From assembly GCA_025352845.1 (NCBI GenBank), contig JANXSC010000199.1:1-6686 (forward strand): a DNA stretch of 6,686 nt, read 5' to 3'. Below the pieces are notes generated by a model. That model was given only the letters and a program-made list of their open reading frames with translations, made no database searches and was not told the origin of the DNA. Position 1 is the first letter of the stretch; every line of letters starts with the position of its first letter. Positions 1 through 6,429 of this stretch are shown one piece after another. The DNA comes from Opitutaceae bacterium. Its GTDB lineage: Bacteria; Verrucomicrobiota; Verrucomicrobiia; Opitutales; Opitutaceae. The position numbers were made by a program, and so were the translations under genes.

Positions 1-559
1 TGAAGGCGGTGCCGACGGCGCGCGCTTCGAGCGTGCCGGCGCTGACGATGAAGGGCCGGTCGGGATTCTTCGCGACGGTGAAGTGGGCCTCGCCGCGCGT
101 GAGTTGCACGCGACGTTCGGACGCGGTGTAGGCGACGACGATGGCGGCCCCGCGGTTCAGTTCGATCACCGAACCATCTTCGAGGATGCGTTTTTCGTAA
201 CCGGTCGCGACGGTGGAAGCGGCGACGTTGTTCTCGGCTGTGAAGAGCGCCGAGACGAACCACACGAGGGTGAGGCACGCGGCGGCGGCGAGCGGCGCGA
301 GCCAGAAAATTTTTCTGAGTGAAGCACGATGCGGGCGAGCGAGAAGATCGGGATTGGGCTCGGTGCCGTGCTCGGGCCGCCACTCGGCGAGGAGGTCGAG
401 TTCGCGCCACGTGGCCCGCTCGCGCGCGAAGGTCTCGCCGTGGCCCGGATCGGCGGCGAGCCACGCGTGAAACTCGTCCTGTTCGGCGGCGGTGAGACCG
501 CGGTCGTGGCGGATGAGCCAGTCGGCGGCCTGCTCGGCGGGAGTGCGAGGCGCGTTCAT
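1..559 (-). CDS. FecR-family anti-sigma / signal transducer, 3' end cut off by window edge
   Basis: The frame opens at ATG 559-557 and stays open for 186 codons to the left edge, so the C-terminus is missing. Residues about 8-57 resemble the DUF4880 N-terminal domain of FecR proteins (AADWLIRHDRGLTAAEQDEF, then AWLAADPGHGETF), which in the family sits in the cytoplasm and contacts the sigma factor. Residues about 84-106 form one hydrophobic membrane segment. From about 113 onward the FecR domain begins, with the typical DGS-x-IELN (128-135), a GEAHF-like strand and an AVGTAF segment at the edge. The start codon overlaps the stop of the sigma gene in an ATGA, which implies translational coupling and a matched sigma/regulator pair. 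By family knowledge such proteins relay ligand binding at an outer-membrane TonB receptor to the ECF sigma factor. The signal sensed cannot be told from here. A full-length FecR would need more than 100 further residues beyond the window. Confidence 0.9.
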   Translation of the reverse strand, partial: MNAPRTPAEQAADWLIRHDRGLTAAEQDEFHAWLAADPGHGETFARERATWRELDLLAEWRPEHGTEPNPDLLARPHRASLRKIFWLAPLAAAACLTLVWFVSALFTAENNVAASTVATGYEKRILEDGSVIELNRGAAIVVAYTASERRVQLTRGEAHFTVAKNPDRPFIVSAGTLEARAVGTAF

Positions 560-1092
560 GCACGGCCCTCCCCGCGGCGGTGGCGGGCGAAAAATTCGGT
601 GCACTTGCGGACGCCGATGGTGAGTTGCGCGGAGACGGTGTGCTCGGAGATGCCGAGGCGCGCGGCGATCTCGCGCTGGGAGAGGCCGTAGATTTTCCGC
701 AGCGTGAGCACCTGGCGGCAACGGTCGGGGAGCGACTGGATGGCGGTGGTCAAGAGTTCGAGTTTTTCGGCGCGGTCAACCGTCTCGGGAATACCGTCGG
801 CCTCATCCAAGACGTCCAGCGCGTCGAAAGACACTAAGGAATCTTCGCCGGAAACTTCGCGGCGGCGCAGGGTGTCGAGCGCGAGATTGCGGGCGGTGGC
901 GAAGAGAAACGCCTTCGGCGACTGCATTGCGGTGCCAGCTGCACGGGCACGGAGCACGCGCGCGTAGGCCTCCTGCACGAGGTCGTCGATCTCGAGGCCG
1001 CGCGGAAAACGGCTCCGCAGCCACGCGCGCAGCATCGGTTCGTGGGGCTGCACGTGCTCGCCAAACCAGCGGGCATCGGCATCAGGTGGCAT
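556..1092 (-). CDS. ECF-type RNA polymerase sigma factor, FecI-like
   Basis: A 178-residue protein of normal length for an extracytoplasmic-function sigma factor. Sigma region 2 covers about residues 20-78: the core-binding helix carries IDDLVQEAYARVL (35-47), and FLFATARNLALDTLRRR (62-78) forms the -10 recognition part. An acidic linker (about 79-110) leads to region 4 at about 114-168, with SLPDRCRQVLTLRK and the helix-turn-helix LSQREIAARLGISEHTVSAQ (137-156), which reads the -35 element. The ATG at 1092 leaves a 33-base gap to the upstream sulfatase stop. No Shine-Dalgarno sequence is visible, so it may depend on translation of the gene before it. It is followed by FecR with a 4-base overlap, the usual sigma/anti-sigma pairing for cell-surface signalling. 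The target promoters are unknown; likely targets are a TonB receptor and perhaps this cluster. No anti-sigma other than the FecR partner is seen. Confidence 0.93.
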   Translation of the reverse strand: MPPDADARWFGEHVQPHEPMLRAWLRSRFPRGLEIDDLVQEAYARVLRARAAGTAMQSPKAFLFATARNLALDTLRRREVSGEDSLVSFDALDVLDEADGIPETVDRAEKLELLTTAIQSLPDRCRQVLTLRKIYGLSQREIAARLGISEHTVSAQLTIGVRKCTEFFARHRRGEGRA

Positions 1093-1125
1093 CGTGGGGC
1101 TGGCGCGAAAGCGAGGCGAATGGCG

Positions 1126-2562
1126 CTACGGCGCGGCGGATTTCGCGGGGCCGGGGAGGTTGATGAGGCCGCCGAAGGGATTGTTCACCCACACAGGCGG
1201 GATGAGGCCGCGGTTCCAGTCGGCGGCGGCGGCGGCGAGGCGGGCGGCGATTTCGGGGTGCGCGGCGGCGACGTTATTTTTCTCACCGATGTCGGCGGCG
1301 AGATCGTAGAGCTCGGGTGGGTTCGCGTAGGTGCGGAGCCATTTCCAGTTGCCCTCACGCACGGCGAAGGCTTCGCCGCCATCCATGCGCCAGAAGAGGC
1401 GCGCGTGCGGCGCGGATTTTTTTTCGCCGGTGAGGAACGGCAAGAGATCCATGCCGTCGAGCGACGGGAGATTCGCGGCGCGGGTCGCGCGCGCGAGGGC
1501 GAGTGCGGTGGGAAAAATATCGAGCGTGCTCACGGGCACATCGTAGGTGCGGCCGGCGGGCACGCGGCCGGGCCATGAGACGATGAAGGGCACGCGGATG
1601 CCGCCTTCGAAGACATCGCCCTTTTGGCCGCGGAGCAGGCCGTTGGTGGAGGCGTTGGCGTTGCGCTTCGTCATCGGCCCGCCGTTGTCGGAAAAGAAAA
1701 ACACGAGGGTGCGCTCGCGCTGGCCGGTGGCGTCGAGCGCGGCGAGCACGCGGCCGATCGATTCGTCGAGCGTGGCGACCATCGCGGCGTAGGTGCGGCG
1801 GCGTGGATCGGTGATGCCGGAAAATTTCGCGAGCATGTCGTCGCGCGCCTGCGCCGGGTTGTGCGGCGAGTTGAACGCGAGGTAGAGGAACCACGGTTTC
1901 GCATCGCGCGCGTGGCGCGTTACGGAAGCGGCGGCCTCGGTGCCGAGGCGCGTGGTGAGTTCGCCGGCTTCGGGCTCCTCGATGGAATTGCGCAGCAGCG
2001 GGGAGTTGTGCTCGGCGTCCTCGCTGTTGGCTTTCTTGCCGGCACCTACTTCTACGTCGATGTGCGAGCCGGGGAGGTAGCGATGACCGCCGCCGAGGAA
2101 GCCGAAGAACTCGTCGAAGCCGCGGCGGTTGGGATGAAACTGCGGATGCGCGCCCTGATGCCATTTGCCGACCATGCCAGTCGTGTAGCCCGCGCCGCGC
2201 AGCGTGTCGGCGATCGTCGCCTCGCTGATCGGCAGGCCGTGGGTCGTGCTGGTAGCGTCCCACTTCGGGTTATACTCGTGGCCAAAGCGCTGCTGATAGC
2301 GGCCCGTAAGAAAACCCGCGCGCGACGGACTGCACACCGAGTAGGTCACGTAGCCGCTCGTGCAAAGCACGCCACTCGCGGCGAGCCGGTCTAGATTGGG
2401 CGTGGGGATGTCGCGGCAACCTTGGAAACCGACGTCGTTGTAGCCGAGATCATCGGCGACGATGAGGAGGATGTTGGGGCGGGGTGCCGGCTCCGCAGCG
2501 GGGAGCAGGGAGCAGGCGGAAACAAAAACAAACGAAAACCACGGGACGGGGTGGAGGCGCAT
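1126..2562 (-). CDS. Secreted type I (formylglycine) sulfatase, arylsulfatase-like
   Basis: A complete 478-residue sulfatase that should hydrolyse a sulfate ester outside the cytoplasm. An N-terminal signal peptide (hydrophobic about 7-20, then LLPAAEP) marks it for export; C17 raises a weak possibility of a lipoprotein, but no good lipobox is present. The alkaline-phosphatase-fold core begins with NILLIVADDLGYND, where D37 and D38 are the usual calcium ligands. The modification motif CSPSR spans 77-81, so C77 is the residue converted to formylglycine. Other expected active-site residues are R81, K133 and H135 (GKWHQG), H234 (NSPHNPA), D292 and N293 (FSDNGGP) and K314 (RGQKGDVFEGG). The C-terminal subdomain carries WKWLRTYANPPELYDLAADI, typical of the family's sulfatase tail. 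The start ATG is preceded by a C8 run and no recognisable ribosome site. The natural stop is TAG. Substrate is unknown. It differs clearly from the other sulfatase in the window (CGPSR, IDS-like), so the two are not tandem duplicates. A maturation enzyme (FGE or anaerobic maturase) is not in the window. Confidence 0.95.
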   Translation of the reverse strand: MRLHPVPWFSFVFVSACSLLPAAEPAPRPNILLIVADDLGYNDVGFQGCRDIPTPNLDRLAASGVLCTSGYVTYSVCSPSRAGFLTGRYQQRFGHEYNPKWDATSTTHGLPISEATIADTLRGAGYTTGMVGKWHQGAHPQFHPNRRGFDEFFGFLGGGHRYLPGSHIDVEVGAGKKANSEDAEHNSPLLRNSIEEPEAGELTTRLGTEAAASVTRHARDAKPWFLYLAFNSPHNPAQARDDMLAKFSGITDPRRRTYAAMVATLDESIGRVLAALDATGQRERTLVFFFSDNGGPMTKRNANASTNGLLRGQKGDVFEGGIRVPFIVSWPGRVPAGRTYDVPVSTLDIFPTALALARATRAANLPSLDGMDLLPFLTGEKKSAPHARLFWRMDGGEAFAVREGNWKWLRTYANPPELYDLAADIGEKNNVAAAHPEIAARLAAAAADWNRGLIPPVWVNNPFGGLINLPGPAKSAAP

Positions 2563-2582
2563 AGAGGGGGGGGAATTTGAAA

Positions 2583-2612
2583 TCAGATCGAAGTGAATCT
2601 GAAGATTCGATC
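2583..2612. repeat. Three overlapping short inverted repeats ahead of the sulfatase gene
   Basis: In the 96-base gap between the multi-domain redox gene and the intact sulfatase, three inverted repeats share bases. TCAGAT (2583-2588) pairs with ATCTGA (2597-2602). GATCGAA (2586-2592) pairs with TTCGATC (2606-2612). GAATC (2595-2599) pairs with GATTC (2604-2608) across a 4-base loop. They are mutually exclusive, so the transcript could adopt alternative hairpins about 20 bases upstream of the sulfatase ATG. No T-run follows, so this is not a classical terminator. It could be an operator, an RNA processing site or chance. Confidence 0.4.
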
Positions 2613-2658
2613 GCTCCGGCGTCGAGCGCGCAGTCGCCCGTATGTGCGCCCTGCGCCG

Positions 2659-4755
2659 TCACGGCTGCGTCTGCGCGAGCGTGTCGCGACCGGGCACGTA
2701 ATATTCCACGTAGCCCAGCATCATCTCGTCGAACGTCTGCGGGCCCCAGCGCACGGTCTGGGTCGCATCGGGGTTCGCAGGGTTGGCGGTGCTGTTGTCA
2801 TACCACGCGGTGTAAACGAGGCGCGTGCCGCGCGGGAGCGTGATGGGTTCGGCGAACCGGTATTGGAGCTGCCAGTTAAAATCGTAGGCGGGCACTTCGA
2901 GCAGGCGGTGGCGCGTGCCGTCGGGGAGCACGGCTTCGTAGCGGGCGGCCTTCCCGCGCACGTGCATGTGCGGGGAGAAGCTCAGCAGCGTCGTGTCACT
3001 GGGCAACGTGAGCGTGGTCGTCTCCGCGTGATTGTCGGCACCGGGCGGGATGTTGAGGCGCGGGTTGGAGAGGCCCGCGACGTGGACGACGTGCTCTGGC
3101 GGCGCGGAGGAAAATATTAACCCGAGCCTCGTGCGGTCCGTCGTCGCCTTGCCATTCGGCGTGTAGTGCATTTGAAACGTGACCGTCGCGCCCGCGGGAA
3201 TTTTTTTTGCGAAGCCCGGCGGGAAAATCGCGTGGCTGTTGCCCGGCACGAACGCGGCGAAGAAGCCCTCGCGCTCTTCGTCATCCTCGTTCGCCCGAAC
3301 TTTCTCACCGGGAGCCTGCACCTTCACGATCACGTGGTGCACCACCGCGCGGGCGGTCGGTCGCACCTCGTAGGCCTGCACCCATTTGTCCTCGGTGAAC
3401 TTCGTGACGACGCGCAGCGTTTGGTAGGGCATGATGCCGTCGGCCTTGATCGCGACGGCGCGCGGGAGCTCGACGATAGTGTCGGGTTTGCCGATCGACC
3501 AGTCGGCGGGAAACGTGCGCGGCAGCGGCGCATCGCTCGGATCGCCGAGGTTTTTTTCGCCGGCGAGCCACGCAAGGAGATCGGCTTTGTCGGCGATGGA
3601 AAGTGAGTGATCGTTTTTCCAGTGGATCGATTCGCCGGGTGCGGGCGGCGCGGCGAACCACGGCGGCATCGCGCCGCGGCCGACTTGTTTGCGCATCATG
3701 CCGGCGTGGTCGCGGACCTCGTCGTAGGTCGCGAGGCTGAACGGCGCGACACCACCCGTGCGGTGGCACTCGAGGCAATTGCTTTGGATGAGGCGTGAGA
3801 TGCGATTGTGGTAGGTGACATCACCGGTGGCCGCGACGCTGGCGCTCGGCGCCCCGGGCCACGCGCGCGCGACCAGCTGCACTTCGAGCGTGCAGCCTGG
3901 CGCATCCGTCGCGGCGACGAGCGGCCGCTGACTAGCGAGCATCGCGGTGAGGGCATCGCGGAGGAAATTTTTGCGCGGCGCTTCCAGCGAGTAGCCGAGG
4001 CCATATTGATCGTCGATTGCCCCGCGGAAAATGAGCGTGCGCGCCGTATCGAGCACAAAGACCTCGGTGGAAGTCTGCGCGTTTAGCGCCGTGACGAGTT
4101 GCTGTTCGCGATCATGCACCATGCGGCCGGCGAGGCGGTGTTCGGCGACGGCCGCACGAATTTCCTCGGGCGCGTCGGTGGCGGCGGGGTTCACAAAAAG
4201 AAACGCCACGCCCTGTGGCGCGAATGCCTTCTCCAGCCGCGCAAGGGTGGGGGTGTATTTCTGGGCAATGGGGCAGCTCGTGCTCGTCAGCGCGATGACG
4301 AGGATTTTCGCCGAATGAAAATCAGAGAGTTTGCCCGCGCGTCCGTCCAGATCGGTGAAACTCAAATCGGGAATCAGCCGGCCGACGCCGGCCTCCGCGG
4401 GTTTGAGCAGCTTCGGACCCTCGCGCACGATGACGAGCGGCGTGGTCGCAGCCGGTGCGGCCGGTGTTTCGGCCGGCGCGGTCGCGGGTCCGATGGCGCG
4501 GTTCACGCGCTCGGCCCCGAGGCGGCGGACGACTTCGCGAATCTGCTCAATCGTCACCACGCCCGTGCCGCGTCGATCAATGCGATCGAACCACGGGACA
4601 TCGCCCGCCTCCTCGCGCGTGAGCTGGCCGTCGTGATTGCGGTCAAGCTGGTGGAAGCGCTGCTCGAGAAAACTCAGGCCCGCTGGTTCGGCCGCGATCG
4701 CGCTGAGGGGAAAAATAAAGGCGATCGCACAGGCCACAGTTCGGCGGAAAGTCAT
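2659..4755 (-). CDS. Exported EF-hand / redoxin / cytochrome c / copper type II monooxygenase-like fusion protein
   Basis: A 698-residue protein with a signal peptide (about 1-22, ending AIAAEP). Domains in order follow. An EF-hand pair has a canonical calcium loop DRNHDGQLTREE (38-49) and a degenerate second loop (60-71, with R and Q at key positions). A Pro/Ala linker covers about 90-106. A thioredoxin-fold redoxin domain (about 125-275) carries TSTSCPIAQKY, in which C161 has no CxxC partner. A haem c site CLECH (C327, C330, H331) is followed by MPPW (M363), a plausible axial ligand. The C-terminal half resembles copper type II ascorbate-dependent monooxygenases, with possible copper ligands H473-H474, H530 (QMHYTP) and H596/H598 (PHMHVRGK). 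This combination is known in environmental Verrucomicrobia and Planctomycetes proteins annotated as redoxin or cytochrome-containing, but the reaction is unestablished. It probably acts as a periplasmic or surface redox enzyme. The gene lies between two sulfatases with gaps of 72 and 96 bases, suggesting co-transcription. No Shine-Dalgarno sequence is visible. An A8 run at 3208-3201 lies within the reading frame. Confidence 0.88.
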   Translation of the reverse strand: MTFRRTVACAIAFIFPLSAIAAEPAGLSFLEQRFHQLDRNHDGQLTREEAGDVPWFDRIDRRGTGVVTIEQIREVVRRLGAERVNRAIGPATAPAETPAAPAATTPLVIVREGPKLLKPAEAGVGRLIPDLSFTDLDGRAGKLSDFHSAKILVIALTSTSCPIAQKYTPTLARLEKAFAPQGVAFLFVNPAATDAPEEIRAAVAEHRLAGRMVHDREQQLVTALNAQTSTEVFVLDTARTLIFRGAIDDQYGLGYSLEAPRKNFLRDALTAMLASQRPLVAATDAPGCTLEVQLVARAWPGAPSASVAATGDVTYHNRISRLIQSNCLECHRTGGVAPFSLATYDEVRDHAGMMRKQVGRGAMPPWFAAPPAPGESIHWKNDHSLSIADKADLLAWLAGEKNLGDPSDAPLPRTFPADWSIGKPDTIVELPRAVAIKADGIMPYQTLRVVTKFTEDKWVQAYEVRPTARAVVHHVIVKVQAPGEKVRANEDDEEREGFFAAFVPGNSHAIFPPGFAKKIPAGATVTFQMHYTPNGKATTDRTRLGLIFSSAPPEHVVHVAGLSNPRLNIPPGADNHAETTTLTLPSDTTLLSFSPHMHVRGKAARYEAVLPDGTRHRLLEVPAYDFNWQLQYRFAEPITLPRGTRLVYTAWYDNSTANPANPDATQTVRWGPQTFDEMMLGYVEYYVPGRDTLAQTQP

Positions 4756-4827
4756 GGGCGAAACGACGGTGAAACGGGCGGGGGCGTTACAGGGACGGAG
4801 AAATCAACGGCTGCGCGGCCAGCGAGA

Positions 4828-6363
4828 TCACGGCGCGGTGAGCAGTGGCGCCCAGAGGCCCGGTTGGATCGCGGGTGTTTTGCCGTCGGGCGGGAAAGTG
4901 GTTTTCACGGCCGCGCGAAGCTGCGCGGAGAGATCGGCGACGGTTTTTGCGTGCGCTTGGAGCGTGGCGATATTCGTGAGTTCCTTCGGGTCGGCATCGT
5001 GATCGTAGAGTTCGCGGCCCTGTCTGCCCTCGTCCCATTCCGTGTAGCGCCAGCGCGCGGTGCGGAGCGAGTAGCCAAAGAAGCGCGCGCCGCCGTCGCC
5101 GGCGGCGGGGCTCGCGCCCATGCGGTTGAAACCGCCGCCGCGCACGACCTGCGTGAGCGCCCAGCCGCGGCCGGTCGCGGCGGGATTTTTCAAGATGGGA
5201 ACGAGGCTCTGGCCCTGGAGATTCGTCGGCGGTGTGACGCCCGCGAGTTCCGCGAGCGTGGGAAACAAATCGACGTGCGCGACTGGAGTGCGAGCGACGG
5301 CCCCCTTGGGCGTGACTCCGGGCGCGACGATGAGGAGCGGCACGCGCGCGCTCTCCTCGAAGAGACTCTGCTTTTGCCAGAGCCCGTGTTCGCCCGTGTG
5401 GTAGCCGTGGTCGCTGGTGAAAACGATCACGGTGCTCTCCGCGAGGCCGAGCCGATCGAGGGCGGCGACGACGCGGCCGACCTACGCGTCCATAAAACTG
5501 ATGCTCGCGTAGTAGGCTTGCAGCGCCTGCCGGCGGAGCGGGTCGGTGAGGATGTCCTGCTCCTTTTTATAGCTGCCGAGCGCGGCGGCGGGGAGGTCGG
5601 CCTGATCTTCCTTCACGCCGGTGACGACGGGCATCTCGGCCTCGGGATAGTAACCAAAGTAAGGCGCCTTCGGTGCGACGTAGGGCGTGTGCGGCCGGAA
5701 GAAACCAACCGCGACGAAGAACGGCCGTTCGCGCCGCTGCGCGCAACGTTCCAGCACCCACTCGGCCTGATCGGCAAGGATGCCGTCGGTGTGATCGGCG
5801 TCGGGCTTTTCGGAGGCGAGCCAGCTGAGCGTGCCGCCAAACGAGCCGGGGATGAGGCTGAAAATTTTTCCCTGCTCGGAGAGGCGGTCGACGCCGGCCG
5901 GATTAGCCTCGAGTTCCCACGAGGCGGGATCGTCGTGACCGTCGGTGCCGATGGAGTTGGGCACATTGTAGTGGTAGAGCTTGCCGAGCCGGGCGGCGAA
6001 CCAGCCCTGCTGGCGGAACGCCTGGGGCATGGAGAGCTGCGCGGGGATCGTCTGGCGGAAAATCTGAGAGTTGGCGAGGATGCCGGTGCTGTTCGGGTAG
6101 AGGCCGGTGAGGAAGGAATTGCGGCTCGGGCCGCACAGGGGGAAATTACAATACGCGCGATCGAAACGCACCCCGCGCGCGGCGAGGCGGTCGATGTTCG
6201 GCGTCTTTGCCCGCGGGTCGCCGTAACAGCCGAGGAGATTGTTGAGATCGTCGGCGATGAGGAAGAGGACATTTTTCCTGGCGGGCGCGGCGATGGCGGG
6301 CAGCGCGGATAAAAACGAAACAAGAACAAAGGCGAGAAAAGGCACGCGACGGGTGGGATTCAT
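4828..6363 (-). pseudogene. Iduronate-2-sulfatase-like sulfatase interrupted by one in-frame TAG
   Basis: The frame from ATG 6363 to TGA 4830-4828 would encode 511 residues but is cut by TAG at codon 294 (5484-5482). The first part (293 residues) has a signal peptide (about 7-26), the metal ligands D38/D39 in LIADDLNN, the formylglycine motif CGPSR (77-81), K128 and H131 (GKLYH) and H225 (RPHTPY). It stops at SISFMDA, exactly before the family's VGRV segment. The second part (217 codons) continues in the same frame with VGRVVAALDRL, FTSDHGYHTGEHG (ligands D318/H319), K331 and the usual tail ending in YSLRTARWRYTEW and ELYDHDADP. Iduronate-2-sulfatases, including the human enzyme (YLDTQVGRLL), have Gln at the interrupted position, so a single CAG-to-TAG change explains everything. 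The 293-residue product would lack essential ligands and be inactive. An internal GTG at 5430 could start a C-terminal fragment, but it would lack the catalytic cysteine. The absence of any other damage points to a recent mutation, a sequencing error or suppression. Substrate is unknown; the IDS-like call is by motif only. Confidence 0.9.
5482..5484 (-). other. Premature TAG codon inside the sulfatase
   Basis: On the minus strand the context reads ATG GAC GCG TAG GTC GGC CGC. The plus strand has A at position 5484 where G would restore CAG (Gln). The frame is open on both sides, with family-typical protein directly before and after. Confidence 0.93.
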
Positions 6364-6390
6364 GGCGGAAGGGAAATTGAAGCGGGGCCG

Positions 6391-6415
6391 AAAAGCCCGA
6401 CCAGCGGCCGGGCCT
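6391..6415 (-). terminator. Likely rho-independent terminator after the receptor remnant
   Basis: On the minus strand GCCCGGCC (6413-6406), loop GCT, GGTCGGGC (6402-6395) form an 8-bp stem with one G-U pair, followed by TTTT (6394-6391). It lies 15 bases past the receptor stop codon and about 28 bases before the sulfatase ATG, so it would end the receptor transcript. Similar GC-rich palindromes also occur as dispersed repeats in such genomes, so a REP-like element is the alternative. Confidence 0.65.
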
Positions 6416-6429
6416 ACACGAGGTGTTGA

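Noticed and set aside
1355..2263. A 302-codon minus-strand frame in another phase of the sulfatase
   Set aside because: It is an Arg/His-rich shadow of the real frame, which carries the signal peptide and all catalytic motifs.
1624..2394. A 256-codon plus-strand frame inside the intact sulfatase
   Set aside because: It is antisense to a motif-complete sulfatase and its translation has no recognisable domain.
4756..4827. A promoter or regulatory structure in the gap between the broken sulfatase and the redox gene
   Set aside because: I found no convincing -35/-10 pair, hairpin with T-run or ribosome site in these 72 bases.
4828..5430. The C-terminal sulfatase part as an independent gene starting at GTG 5430
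   Set aside because: It lacks the formylglycine cysteine and half the metal ligands, and its frame continues upstream without a break to the premature stop, so it is the second half of one broken gene.
5482..5484. TAG as a pyrrolysine codon
   Set aside because: The family has Gln at this position, outside the catalytic centre, no pyrrolysine machinery is seen in the window, and the other sulfatase uses TAG as its true stop.
4099..6312. A 737-codon open frame on the plus strand, antisense to the broken sulfatase and the redox fusion gene
   Set aside because: It spans two unrelated genes and their gap, has low-complexity Arg/Gly/Glu/Ala-rich composition and shows no domain motif. The minus-strand genes have clear motifs. 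Long antisense frames are expected at this GC content.
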